Below, piece after piece: positions 24,840 to 33,202 of a stretch of DNA of 53,859 nucleotides. The stretch covers positions 1-53,859 of the forward strand of contig CAJULK010000005.1 in assembly GCA_910587455.1 (NCBI GenBank). The letters run 5' to 3'. Within the stretch, counting starts at the first letter, position 1. Every line of letters starts with the position of its first letter. The position numbers and the translations under genes were made by a program. Below the pieces are notes generated by a model. It did no database searches, had not been told where the DNA came from, and saw only the letters and a list, made by a program, of their open reading frames with translations. The DNA is from an uncultured Christensenellaceae bacterium. GTDB taxonomy: Bacteria; Bacillota; Clostridia; Christensenellales; Pumilibacteraceae.

Positions 24840-25660
24840 ACGCCCTCCGCAATGACCGCAGGATTAAGCAACATTTCGTGCGCACCGGAAAATTTGCGTC
24901 CGCCGACAAGACCTATCACCGCTTCTATTGTATGCCCGTGCCTGTCCGAATAGACCGTTATGCGCGACGGTTCCACTATATAAACTTCGGCGGTGCCGGC
25001 AGGCGTCCTTGCCCGTATTTTTCTAAGCGAATCGAGCTTTTTCGAAAACTCTATCGCCGCAGCCGCGCCCAGCTTCTCCGAAAACCGTTCCGCGTCGGTT
25101 ATAATAACGGGCAGTCCCGTTTTTCCGTCGAACACGCAGTTCCCAGTATCGAGAAATGCGTCGAAGTGCAAAACGCTGCCGAAAACTTCCACGTCCGTGC
25201 CGTACTCGTAAGGCGCGCGCGCGTGCGCGGGCTTCATTCGCTTCACGCAGTAGCGCGCGGCAAGATACACCGCGGCGCCCGTGCCGAGCACGAGAAAGAG
25301 CGGGCACTTGCGGCAGAACTCGCCCGCCGCCGACGAGTTTCCGTAGAACATCAAGCCTATCGCGTAGCACGCGCCGCCGTACGCGAACGTACAGCCGAAA
25401 AACAGCAGGCTCGACGTAATGGGTTTAGGCGTTTTTGCGAACATGATAACGCAGAGCGCCGCGCCGAGCGACAGCTTTATCACAAACTGCAAAACGAACC
25501 CGACGCGCATGAACGGATAAAACACGGCGACGGCTGTCCCGACCGCCGACGCGAGAACGAGCCGCCACACGCGCAAACGCTTGTGACATATCCGCGCCGC
25601 CGTCGCGCCCGCAAGGTATGTGAGCAAAAAGTTATCGGCAATGACGAACTCTATGTACAT
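24836..25660 (-). CDS. spoIIGA: Sigma-E processing peptidase SpoIIGA
   Basis: A 274-residue membrane aspartic protease that cleaves pro-sigma-E in response to a forespore signal. Five hydrophobic helices occupy the first about 150 residues (MYIEFVIADNFLLTYL onward). The cytoplasmic protease domain carries the active-site triad in HFDAFLDTGNCVFD. The ATG at 25660 is the family-typical start; an upstream in-frame codon lies inside the promoter. There is no ribosome binding site, and the -10 ends six bases before the ATG, so it is probably leaderless. Spo0A-box-like sites lie just upstream. It overlaps sigE by four bases. Confidence 0.93.
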   Translation of the reverse strand: MYIEFVIADNFLLTYLAGATAARICHKRLRVWRLVLASAVGTAVAVFYPFMRVGFVLQFVIKLSLGAALCVIMFAKTPKPITSSLLFFGCTFAYGGACYAIGLMFYGNSSAAGEFCRKCPLFLVLGTGAAVYLAARYCVKRMKPAHARAPYEYGTDVEVFGSVLHFDAFLDTGNCVFDGKTGLPVIITDAERFSEKLGAAAAIEFSKKLDSLRKIRARTPAGTAEVYIVEPSRITVYSDRHGHTIEAVIGLVGGRKFSGAHEMLLNPAVIAEGV

Positions 25661-25666
25661 ACGCCG

Positions 25667-25695
25667 AGTATACCGCATTTCATTCGGCGGGTCAT
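25667..25695 (-). promoter_or_regulatory. Promoter of spoIIGA-sigE
   Basis: Minus-strand ATGACC, 17-base spacer, TATACT, ending six bases before the ATG. The poor -35 is what is expected for a promoter that needs an activator such as Spo0A. Confidence 0.6.
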
Positions 25696-25703
25696 TCCGT
25701 TTG

Positions 25704-25710
25704 TGTCGAA
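25704..25710 (+). promoter_or_regulatory. Spo0A-box-like site upstream of spoIIGA
   Basis: TGTCGAA is an exact match to the core Spo0A box and lies 44-50 bases before the predicted transcription start, as at spoIIG in Bacillus. A second, one-mismatch copy (TGTCGAT) is at 25757-25763, about five helical turns further up. Confidence 0.6.
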
Positions 25711-25794
25711 TCCGAACGACCGATTTGCACGTATTTTAACTTTTATCGGCGTACGGTGTCGATACCGCGATTTATCGAAAAAACCCTTAACGCG

Positions 25795-25830
25795 AAAAGC
25801 GCGGCGCACTTTATTTTGCGCCGCGCTTTT
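25795..25830. terminator. Terminator after the solute-binding protein gene
   Basis: A perfect 14-base-pair hairpin (AAAAGCGCGGCGCA with TGCGCCGCGCTTTT, 8-base loop) with T-runs on both sides. It lies 19 bases after the stop at 25850 and insulates the spoIIGA promoter. Confidence 0.9.
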
Positions 25831-25849
25831 ATTAAACCATGCCGCTATA

Positions 25850-27499
25850 TTATTTATATACGTATCTGAAATCGAGCCTGCTCGTGTCGCCGAACGGATA
25901 GTATCCCGTCGGCGCATCGAATCCGTACACGTCCTGCCTGCGCACGACAACGCCCGAATCCCAGCCGAGATAGCTTATGTACGCGTTTTCGTACAAATAT
26001 TTTTGCAAATTGTAGCTCGCATAATTATAAGCTCCGAAATTCGCCGCGCGCTTTATTTTATCCGCCCAATCCTCGCAACCCTGATCGAGACTGCCGAAGT
26101 TCTTTATCATGGCGTTTGCGTCGCAAAGATCGATCGCCTCAAAATATATATCGTAAATGCCCGTCTCCCATTCCGTTTTTAATTGATTTTCGGGGTATGT
26201 TGCTATCGATATACTTATCGGTTCGAAACGATGTCCGAACTCGTCATAAACCGTGACCTTATCATTGTAATACTCGTTGAAAATGCCTTGGAACCATTCC
26301 AAATCTTGCACATACTTATCGTTGCCCAATACATTTAATTGCGTGACCGTATTTTCTAACGGATATTTCGCCTTATCTGGTTCGTATCTTGCCGCATACT
26401 TCCAAAAATCGTTGGATTTCATCTCGTATGAACAAAAGTATGAAGTTATCTTGTTGTTTATGGCATAGTCGATCGCTTTGCGCACTGTGTCGTCGGCAAA
26501 ATAACTTTTGTCGAGGTTGTATCTAAGTATAATCGGATTACCGATTATATAGTTATAGCCATAGTCACTGCTGTAATACCAATCGTCATACTCGGCTTTG
26601 CTCGCATATCCTATATCGACGTCTCCGCTATCAAGCCCGACTTGCAAATAATCGTCTAAGCGCGGCACCGTTTTCACCGTCTGCGACGGCACGGTACCGT
26701 TCCACCACTCGTCGTTGCGCTCGAACATTACGTATTGCTCGGATATCGCTTCCGTTATCTTATATGCGCCCGTGCCTATCGGCCTTTCGTCTTCATTTTC
26801 GGGCGGCTTTACTATGCTGCCCATGGGCGACGCCATGCCGTACATAAAGTCCATAAATCCGCTGTTCGTATCCGAAAAGTCAAGCTCCAATTCGAAAGTC
26901 TGCTCGTCTATGTACCAAAATTCGTATACGGGCGCCCACTGCCTGTATATCAGCGTATCGGCAGGCAGGCTCTGCGCGTAGCTTATAAGCGTGCCTACGT
27001 CCTCGGATGTTAAGTTGTATCCGTCTGTGAACTTTACGTCGTCGCGCAACTGTATAGTCAATGCGATTGATCCGTCGTCCAAATATTCGCCCGACCCGTC
27101 ATTTATATCGAGCATTACATCTTCGTAAGGGTCTTCCCAAGCAGGATCATACGGGTAAAAGGGATTTTCAATACCCGAGCGCGAAGCGCGAGCAACGACA
27201 TTTCTCGCCTTTGCCGAATATCCGTATGCACTATCGCCTATCGAATATCCTACGGCGAGCGACGGCTCTAAACTCTTTCCGTCCGTGCTCAGCTCGAACA
27301 GTCTGTCGTATATCATGGTGTACGTCCACATATCCGAATCGACAGCCTTTGTGACATCGAATATGTCGTTGCACGGCAGCTCGTCGCTCGCCGCTATCAC
27401 TATATCCGCACCGGAATCGGCGCTTGCCGTAGAAGCGTAACCAGCATACGGCACGGCGCACAGCGCCGCCGCGGATATTACTGCCAAAAGTTTTTTCAT
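25850..27499 (-). CDS. Family 5 extracellular solute-binding protein (OppA/DppA-like)
   Basis: A 549-residue exported protein. A signal peptide (MKKLLAVISAAALCAVPYAGYASTASA) without a clear lipobox is followed by a family 5 binding-protein fold. The typical blocks are IYDRLFEL, the IALTIQLRDDVKFTDGYNLTSEDV segment, then PIGTGAYKITE and NDEWW. These proteins bind peptides or nickel-type ligands outside the cell and hand them to a permease. No permease or ATPase gene of the Opp/Dpp type is next to it. Its C-terminal lobe looks shorter or diverged relative to OppA. It is 78 bases downstream of the RCC1 lipoprotein gene with an AAGGAG site, so the two are probably co-transcribed. Ligand unknown. 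Confidence 0.85.
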   Translation of the reverse strand: MKKLLAVISAAALCAVPYAGYASTASADSGADIVIAASDELPCNDIFDVTKAVDSDMWTYTMIYDRLFELSTDGKSLEPSLAVGYSIGDSAYGYSAKARNVVARASRSGIENPFYPYDPAWEDPYEDVMLDINDGSGEYLDDGSIALTIQLRDDVKFTDGYNLTSEDVGTLISYAQSLPADTLIYRQWAPVYEFWYIDEQTFELELDFSDTNSGFMDFMYGMASPMGSIVKPPENEDERPIGTGAYKITEAISEQYVMFERNDEWWNGTVPSQTVKTVPRLDDYLQVGLDSGDVDIGYASKAEYDDWYYSSDYGYNYIIGNPIILRYNLDKSYFADDTVRKAIDYAINNKITSYFCSYEMKSNDFWKYAARYEPDKAKYPLENTVTQLNVLGNDKYVQDLEWFQGIFNEYYNDKVTVYDEFGHRFEPISISIATYPENQLKTEWETGIYDIYFEAIDLCDANAMIKNFGSLDQGCEDWADKIKRAANFGAYNYASYNLQKYLYENAYISYLGWDSGVVVRRQDVYGFDAPTGYYPFGDTSRLDFRYVYK

Positions 27500-27577
27500 A
27501 ATCTACTCCTTTGTAAAATAATTTTGCTTTTGTTGTTTCGTAAACGTTTTTGCACTTGTTTTCTTCCCTTATATCTC

Positions 27578-30025
27578 TTATTGCACCTCCCCTACGGTAA
27601 CGCGCGTCAATCCCGTCCTTTTGCCGCGACCGAGATAACTCGTGCCCCAAGTCCATACGTTTCCGTCCTCGTCCAGTGCGACGCCGCACCCTCCGAGATC
27701 GACCTGCACGAACTTTGTTCCGCCCGTATCTATCTTTTCGAACGGCTGCGGCGCTTGATAACCATTGTCCTTGAGAAACGATGTATAAACTTTGCCCGTC
27801 CCTGTTTTGCCTACGACTATTTTACCCCATGAGCAAAGATTGCCGTCGCCGTCTATTGCCAATACCGTCCATCCGTCGCACGCCACGCTTTTCAACACCC
27901 CGTATTTGGAGTAATCGTATACAACCGCGGGTCTTCTCAATACATAATTAGGGTGACCGTCTATCTCTATGAGGTCTTGTAAATGCCAACCACTGTTCTT
28001 TCCCCACCCCCACAGCTCGCCGTCGCCGTCGTATGCGAAATAACTGCCGCCCTTGGTGGAAAACACTCTTTCGAATCCGTATTTTGCGGATATATCTTCG
28101 GGCGCTTCTCCGTACTCTTTGTTCTCATAGCTCCATATGCGTCCTTCCGCATCTGTAGCCAAAAGATCCCATAAATTGCTTCCGTGTATGCGCAAATAAT
28201 CGGTGTTTTCGAGCACTTTTACGGGCTTTAATGAAGCGCGCTCGGATAATAGCTTTATATTGTTCCCCCACGCCCAAACATTTCCTTTCGAATCGAGCGC
28301 ATACGCGCAGTTTACGCAGACTTGTATTTGCGTGTATTTTACCCCTTCCGTTATCTGCTTTGGGGTATTTCTGAATTTACCCGTCGCATACTTAATGCCG
28401 TCGCCTAATTGACCGCCGCTGCCGTATCCCCAAGTCCAAATATTGCCGTCGGCGTCGAGCGCCGCATTGTAATAGGACGCCGCCTGTATATCTGTGAATT
28501 TAGCCTGTATATCGAGTTTTACAGGCACATATCTGTTCTCGTCAGTCCCGTCGCCGAGCTGTCCGTTGTTATTACTCCCCCAACTCCATATGTCGCCGTT
28601 TTCGTCGATAGCCGCCGTGTGACGGTCTCCTGCGGCGATTTTTATAAACTTGACATCCGACTCTATCTTTGTAGGCGTTATGTTCGCCTGCATGGCGGCA
28701 TAATCTATAACTCCGCCGTTGCTGCGACACCACAGTTTGCCATCCGTGTCTTGTATAATCGAACAGTCCGCGCACATACTCGATACGCGCATGTCCGGCA
28801 TGGATAGAGTTGGCAAGACGTCCTCTTTTTCGGTTATATTGTCGCCAAGCTGTCCTGCGTTGTTTCTGCCCCACGCCCACAGCCTGTTTTCGGTATCTAT
28901 GGCATAGCCGGAACTCGAGGTTATTTCTACCTTGACGCATGCGGGCACGTTCATGACCGCCGAAGGCTCCTTAAGGGCGTCCGACTTGCCGCAGCCCGCC
29001 TGACCGAAACGGTTTTCGCCCCACGCCCACACTTTGCCTTCGCCGTCTATGGCGGCGCTCGTGTTATAGCATGCGGATATATCCACATAGCGTTTGTCGT
29101 CGAGATAAACAGGCGGGCTGTCCTGCTTGTGCCCGAGACCCAACTGCCCGTTGCTGTTTTTGCCCCATACGATCAGCCTGTCGTCTGTTGTAAGCGCCAG
29201 CGCATGGTTGGCGCCCGCCGCCACTTTCTTTATTCCGTCAAGCATGAGCCGAGGCGTGGATACCATTACTTCGTCGGTCTTTTCCGTGGTTTTGTCGTAT
29301 TTCAACACCTTGCCCCATGCCCACAGATTATTGTCCGTGTCTATAGCATAACATCGATCTACGTGTGCCGTTATATCCGCGAACCTGACCGTGGGCGCTA
29401 TATGCACGGGCGACAGCCTGCTCTTTGTCTGTCCGTCGCCTATCACGCCGCTTTTACCCCAAGACCAAAGCCCGCCGTCCACGTCGATAGCAAAACTGTT
29501 GTCGCCTGTTGCAAACACTTTTTTGTACTTGACTTTCGTTTCGAGCTTTACCGGCTGTATTCGGCTCTTGTCCGTGCCGTCGCCTATCTCGCCGTAGTAA
29601 TTAAGTCCCCACGACCATATGTTCCCCGCTTCATCCAATCTTAGGCAGTGCGCGTTGCCTACCGAATACCTGTCCGCGCTTTCGTCCGTGCCGACGAACT
29701 TCCACTTCGCGTACAGCGTGTGGTCGCGCACTTCTTTTACCGCCGTTGCCGAATCGACATCTTCCGCCGCGGCGTTGCCGTACGGTCGGTATTCCCAGCC
29801 CTCGAACTCGTAATACTTGCGCGTCGGTACGGGCAGCGCGCCGTACGGCTTGCCGTACTCCGCCGTAATTGCGGGCAACGTTTCGTCCGTGCCCGTATAG
29901 AACGTAACCGTCATTCGCTCGCGCGCGCCGCTCACGGCAGTATTACCGCCGCACGCAACGGTAAAGCATGCGATCACGATCGACAGCGCCGCTATTGCCG
30001 CTAATAACAAAATCTTCTTTTTCAT
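27578..30025 (-). CDS. RCC1-repeat lipoprotein with an InlB-type B-repeat
   Basis: An 815-residue surface protein. The N-terminus MKKKILLLAAIAALSIVIAC has a lipobox-like end (Cys20, or Cys25 in VACGG). Residues about 37-110 form a Listeria-Bacteroides (InlB B-type) repeat ending HTLYAKWKF. From about 120 to the end come some twelve RCC1/Alpha-tubulin-suppressor repeats, each with a WxWG core and GxxGDG turns (for example IWSWGLNYYGEIGDGT). They should fold as beta-propellers exposed outside the cell. The ligand is unknown; the architecture suggests adhesion or sensing. AAAGGAG precedes the ATG at 30025. A second, giant RCC1 protein is encoded at 47783-53551. Confidence 0.88.
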   Translation of the reverse strand: MKKKILLLAAIAALSIVIACFTVACGGNTAVSGARERMTVTFYTGTDETLPAITAEYGKPYGALPVPTRKYYEFEGWEYRPYGNAAAEDVDSATAVKEVRDHTLYAKWKFVGTDESADRYSVGNAHCLRLDEAGNIWSWGLNYYGEIGDGTDKSRIQPVKLETKVKYKKVFATGDNSFAIDVDGGLWSWGKSGVIGDGQTKSRLSPVHIAPTVRFADITAHVDRCYAIDTDNNLWAWGKVLKYDKTTEKTDEVMVSTPRLMLDGIKKVAAGANHALALTTDDRLIVWGKNSNGQLGLGHKQDSPPVYLDDKRYVDISACYNTSAAIDGEGKVWAWGENRFGQAGCGKSDALKEPSAVMNVPACVKVEITSSSGYAIDTENRLWAWGRNNAGQLGDNITEKEDVLPTLSMPDMRVSSMCADCSIIQDTDGKLWCRSNGGVIDYAAMQANITPTKIESDVKFIKIAAGDRHTAAIDENGDIWSWGSNNNGQLGDGTDENRYVPVKLDIQAKFTDIQAASYYNAALDADGNIWTWGYGSGGQLGDGIKYATGKFRNTPKQITEGVKYTQIQVCVNCAYALDSKGNVWAWGNNIKLLSERASLKPVKVLENTDYLRIHGSNLWDLLATDAEGRIWSYENKEYGEAPEDISAKYGFERVFSTKGGSYFAYDGDGELWGWGKNSGWHLQDLIEIDGHPNYVLRRPAVVYDYSKYGVLKSVACDGWTVLAIDGDGNLCSWGKIVVGKTGTGKVYTSFLKDNGYQAPQPFEKIDTGGTKFVQVDLGGCGVALDEDGNVWTWGTSYLGRGKRTGLTRVTVGEVQ

Positions 30026-30054
30026 ATCTCGCTCCTTTCGGTTTTATACACGAA

Positions 30055-30080
30055 GACGCAGCGCATATCCGCGCTGCGTC
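30055..30080 (-). promoter_or_regulatory. Strong hairpin in the leader of the RCC1 lipoprotein gene
   Basis: GACGCAGCGC pairs perfectly with GCGCTGCGTC over a 6-base loop, 30 bases before the start codon. There is no T-tract, so it is not a terminator. It could protect the mRNA end or be a protein or RNA-control site. Confidence 0.5.
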
Positions 30081-30142
30081 CTCTTTGACACCTTCTTTTT
30101 ATTCGGTTATTATTGTATGCGATTATCTTGTGTATGTTGTTT

Positions 30143-30171
30143 ATTATACTGTTTTCTCTGCTCTTTGGCAA
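30143..30171 (-). promoter_or_regulatory. Proximal promoter of the RCC1 lipoprotein gene
   Basis: Minus-strand TTGCCA, 17-base spacer, TATAAT; transcription should start near 30136. A perfect sigma-E-type -10 (CATACAAT, minus strand) at 30112-30119 has no convincing -35. Confidence 0.7.
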
Positions 30172-30246
30172 CCTTTTGCGCGTGTTTTTTGAAACTTTGT
30201 ACACATTTTATCCACGCTTTTTCATTCTCTCATCTATCGCCTTTAT

Positions 30247-30275
30247 ATTATATCATACCTTACGCTTTATTTCAA
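30247..30275 (-). promoter_or_regulatory. Distal promoter upstream of the RCC1 lipoprotein gene
   Basis: Minus-strand TTGAAA, 17-base spacer, TATAAT. It lies 104 bases upstream of the proximal promoter and would give a leader of about 215 bases, or a short RNA of its own. Confidence 0.6.
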
Positions 30276-30338
30276 CTCTTGACACATTGCACTTTTTGTG
30301 GTCTTTTGTTCCCTGTCGGTAGAATCCGTACGCCCTCT

Positions 30339-30452
30339 GTCATTCTGAGAATACCCTCTTGTCATTCCGAGCGCAAGCGAAGAATCTCATGCGTAACGCA
30401 ATATTACGGTTGAGATTCTTCACGGCGGGCTTCGCCCTTGTTCAGAATGACA
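30339..30452 (+). repeat. Dispersed palindromic repeat, copy 1
   Basis: A 114-base unit bounded by TGTCATTCTGAG at one end and CAGAATGACA at the other, with an inner GAAGAATCTCA/TGAGATTCTTC inverted pair, able to fold into a long stem. The TGTCATTCTGAGCGnAGCGAAGAATCTC-type core is seen scattered in many bacterial genomes. The unit sits between ftsZ and the RCC1 gene. Confidence 0.85.
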
Positions 30453-30479
30453 GAATTATATAATGGTCTCGTACCGATC

Positions 30480-30593
30480 TGTCATTCCGAGAATACACCC
30501 TTTGTCATTCTGAGCGCAGCGAAGAATCTCATGCGTAACGCAATATACGGTTAGGATTCTTCACGTCGCGCTTCGCCCTTATTCGGAATGACA
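30480..30593 (+). repeat. Dispersed palindromic repeat, copy 2
   Basis: A second 114-base unit in the same orientation as copy 1, 27 bases away and with only scattered differences. Its ends TGTCATTCCGAG and CGGAATGACA again form an inverted pair. Confidence 0.85.
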
Positions 30594-30611
30594 GACGGGT
30601 AGTGACAAACA

Positions 30612-30654
30612 TTAAAGCGATCGCCCGCATGCGCTTCTCGGCGATACGGGCGAT
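30612..30654 (-). terminator. Probable terminator of ftsZ
   Basis: Minus-strand ATCGCCCG pairs with CGGGCGAT around a structured loop, followed by CGCTTTAAT. It lies six bases after the ftsZ stop. The T-tract is weak. Confidence 0.55.
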
Positions 30655-30660
30655 TCTCTG

Positions 30661-31896
30661 TCATTTGTTTCTGAGTTTATTCAGCCATGCGCTGTCAGTG
30701 TCGTCGTCGAGCCCGATAAAGCCGTTGCCGGGCGCTCTGTTCGGTTGCTGGGGCTGAGGTTGCGGCTGACTGCGATATTCGGTCTGCTGCGGTCTGTAAT
30801 ACGGGTTTTGATTGTTCATTCCCATGCCTTGCTGCGGCATACCCTGTCCGTACATGCCGCCGAAGCTCTGCTGCGGTCTGTTGGGTTGCAAGCCCGATTG
30901 CTGCTGCGGCTGACCCGCACCGTTGGGCTTGACGAAGCCCGTTGCAATGATAGTAACCTGCATTTCATCCTGCAAAGTCGGAACGATTGCCGTGCCGAAT
31001 ATGATGTTCGCGTCCTTGGCGCAGATCTCTTTTACGAGAGCCGCCGCCTGATTGACCTCGTCCATTTTAATTTCTTTGCCCTCGATATTGACTATCGCGC
31101 GGCTTGCGCCCTCTATCGTCGTGCCGAGCACGGCATTGTTCACTGCGCGTTTGACCGCTTCGAGCGCGCGGTTAGTTCCGCTCGCCCTGCCTATGCCCAT
31201 AATGGCGTCCCCGCCGTTTTTGAGCACGGCACGGATATCGGCAAAGTCAACGTTTATCCTGCCGGGATTGGCAATAAGGTCGGTCGTCGCCTGCACGCCC
31301 TGACGGAGTATATCGTCGGCGTACTTAAACGCGGCTTGCGTGGTCATGTCCTTCGCAACGCTCGTAAGCCTTTCGTTGGGAACGATAATTATGGAATCGA
31401 CATGCTCGCGAAGCCGTGCGATTCCGCCCATGGCATTGCGCATGCGCGGTTCGCCCTCGAACATGAACGGCGTGGTAACAAACGCGATAACGAGCTTGCC
31501 CATGGTATGCGCAATCTCCGCAATAACAGGCGCTGCGCCCGTGCCCGTGCCGCCGCCCATGCCTGCGGTTATGAACACCAAGTCCATATCCTTAATAAGC
31601 GCAGTGAGCGGTTCGCGACATTCTTCGGCAGACTTGCGTCCGCTCTCGGGGTCTGCACCGGCGCCGAAACCGCCCGTTATGTTCGAACCGATCTGCACGC
31701 GCTTTTTTGCCTTTGAAACGCGAAGCGCCTGTCTGTCGGTGTTTATCGCCATAAACTGATCGACTTTGACGCCTGCGGTAATCATATTATCGACAGCGTT
31801 GCTTCCACCGCCGCCCACGCCTATTATAGCCACTTTTACGGGCGATGTTTGCATATCGTCGGGGCGTGCGCCCGATCGCGCATTTTCGAATGTCAT
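30661..31896 (-). CDS. ftsZ: Cell division GTPase FtsZ
   Basis: The tubulin homologue that forms the division ring. The 411-residue protein has the tubulin signature GGGTGTGAAP, the N-terminal VGGGGSNAV nucleotide loop, and the T7 loop NVDFADIRAVLKNGG needed for GTP hydrolysis. After the core comes a Gln/Pro-rich linker (about residues 325-390). The C-terminus is DSAWLNKLRNK instead of the common (I/L)PxF(L/I)RK type peptide that binds FtsA and SepF; only the basic end is kept. AAGGAG lies seven bases before the ATG. It follows ftsA after 74 bases. Confidence 0.97.
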   Translation of the reverse strand: MTFENARSGARPDDMQTSPVKVAIIGVGGGGSNAVDNMITAGVKVDQFMAINTDRQALRVSKAKKRVQIGSNITGGFGAGADPESGRKSAEECREPLTALIKDMDLVFITAGMGGGTGTGAAPVIAEIAHTMGKLVIAFVTTPFMFEGEPRMRNAMGGIARLREHVDSIIIVPNERLTSVAKDMTTQAAFKYADDILRQGVQATTDLIANPGRINVDFADIRAVLKNGGDAIMGIGRASGTNRALEAVKRAVNNAVLGTTIEGASRAIVNIEGKEIKMDEVNQAAALVKEICAKDANIIFGTAIVPTLQDEMQVTIIATGFVKPNGAGQPQQQSGLQPNRPQQSFGGMYGQGMPQQGMGMNNQNPYYRPQQTEYRSQPQPQPQQPNRAPGNGFIGLDDDTDSAWLNKLRNK

Positions 31897-31919
31897 GTCT
31901 TTTCTCCTTATACTCGGGG

Positions 31920-31939
31920 ATTTTCGTAGCGACGAAAAT
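31920..31939. other. Perfect hairpin between ftsA and ftsZ
   Basis: ATTTTCGT-AGCG-ACGAAAAT, an 8-base-pair stem with a tetraloop, 24 bases before the ftsZ start. On the minus strand it has no T-tract after it, so it may be a processing or stability element that lets ftsZ levels differ from ftsA. Confidence 0.5.
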
Positions 31940-31970
31940 ACTGATTTTTGTTTTATATTAACTATTGCGG

Positions 31971-33179
31971 CTATTTATTGCGCTTTGAAAACAGCCGCCT
32001 TATTCTGCCCGCAATACCCACATCCTGCGCTTCGCTCGACAGCACCATATCCAAAAGCCCGAGCGAAGACGACATCTGCGGTATGTCCAATAACGGCAGC
32101 GACGGGTTGACCGCTTCTACTGAACGCGAAATAAGTGTCGAAAGCCATTCAGCCGCGCCGCGTATATGATTGAGTCCGCCGCCCGTTATGCAAAGCGGCG
32201 TAAACTCGGGATATTCGTAGTCGCAGACTTTTAGCGCCTTTTCCGTATACAGCGCAAACTTGCGTATTTCGTTCTTGACAACGTCGTTGACTGCCGCCAC
32301 GGGATATCTGTGCACTTCGTTGTCTATCTCGACGGAATATTCCGTCATGACGAATCCGCCCGCTTCACCCGATTTGATCTTGTATTCGGGGTCGAGCGAC
32401 AGAATTACGTGACGCTTGAGTTTTTCGGCTTCCCTGCGCGGAATCTTCAGCGCTTCTTCGAGAGCGAGCGTTATGCGCCCGCCGCCCCACGGGAAATAAT
32501 ACTGACGGCATATACCGTCGCCGCGGCCTATCGTGAGCGTGGTTGACAGCGCGCCGACGTCTGCGAGCATTACGCACCGATCGCGCTTGTAGTCGTCGAA
32601 TAGAAACAGCATTTCGGCAAGCGGCGCCGCGACGAATTCGACCTGCTCCACGCCGGCGGCACACACTGCCGTTCCTATAACGTCGATGAACTCGTCTTTC
32701 GCAAGTATATACGAAATGAGTCCGCCGAGGCGCGTGGTCGTCATTCCGACGGGCATAATGAGCTTGCGGTCGTCGTCGAGCGTGTAATACACGGGCTGAA
32801 CGTTTACCGCAGTCCAATCGGGATAATCGTAAATATTGCCTTGGTTGTACAGCGTTTCGACGTCGTTATCGGTGACGCGCCGCTTCTTATTGAGCGAAAT
32901 GGTTACTTCGTTCGTTTCGCAAAGCAGAAAATCGCCGGGCACGCCGACGTAAAGTTTGTTTATTTTAAGCTGAGCACGTTCCATAGCGACATTGAGCGCA
33001 CGCTCTATAGCGTCGCCCAAAAACTCCGGTTCGAACCATGTTCCGCCGCAATAACCGGCATAATCGCAACGCGCGATACCGTCTATGCATATCGAACCGT
33101 TCGCTCCGTGACTGCCGATCAAAACCGTAATCTTGCTCGTGCCCAAATCCAATATAGCTACGTTTTGTTTCAAAGCCAA
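31971..33179 (-). CDS. ftsA: Cell division protein FtsA
   Basis: An actin-like ATPase tethering FtsZ to the membrane. The 402-residue protein starts with the phosphate-1 loop AILDLGTSKITVLIG, contains LADVGALSTTLTI (phosphate 2) and CITGGGLNHI (adenosine motif), and ends with an amphipathic basic helix (IAGRIRRLFSKRNK) that would bind the membrane. No ATG fits. A TTG at 33179 gives MALKQNVAIL; a TTG two codons later is better spaced (7 bases) from the AGGGG site. A perfect promoter lies 24-52 bases upstream. Confidence 0.92.
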   Translation of the reverse strand: MALKQNVAILDLGTSKITVLIGSHGANGSICIDGIARCDYAGYCGGTWFEPEFLGDAIERALNVAMERAQLKINKLYVGVPGDFLLCETNEVTISLNKKRRVTDNDVETLYNQGNIYDYPDWTAVNVQPVYYTLDDDRKLIMPVGMTTTRLGGLISYILAKDEFIDVIGTAVCAAGVEQVEFVAAPLAEMLFLFDDYKRDRCVMLADVGALSTTLTIGRGDGICRQYYFPWGGGRITLALEEALKIPRREAEKLKRHVILSLDPEYKIKSGEAGGFVMTEYSVEIDNEVHRYPVAAVNDVVKNEIRKFALYTEKALKVCDYEYPEFTPLCITGGGLNHIRGAAEWLSTLISRSVEAVNPSLPLLDIPQMSSSLGLLDMVLSSEAQDVGIAGRIRRLFSKRNK

Positions 33180-33202
33180 ACCCCTATAACAATACCGTTC
33201 TA

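Noticed and set aside
30055..30080. The RCC1 leader hairpin as an intrinsic terminator.
   Set aside because: No T-tract follows the stem on either strand.
30022..30204. A 60-codon basic reading frame upstream of the RCC1 lipoprotein gene.
   Set aside because: GTG start without a ribosome binding site, low-complexity Lys/Arg/Asn composition, overlap with the promoter, hairpin and lipoprotein start. Probably untranslated leader.
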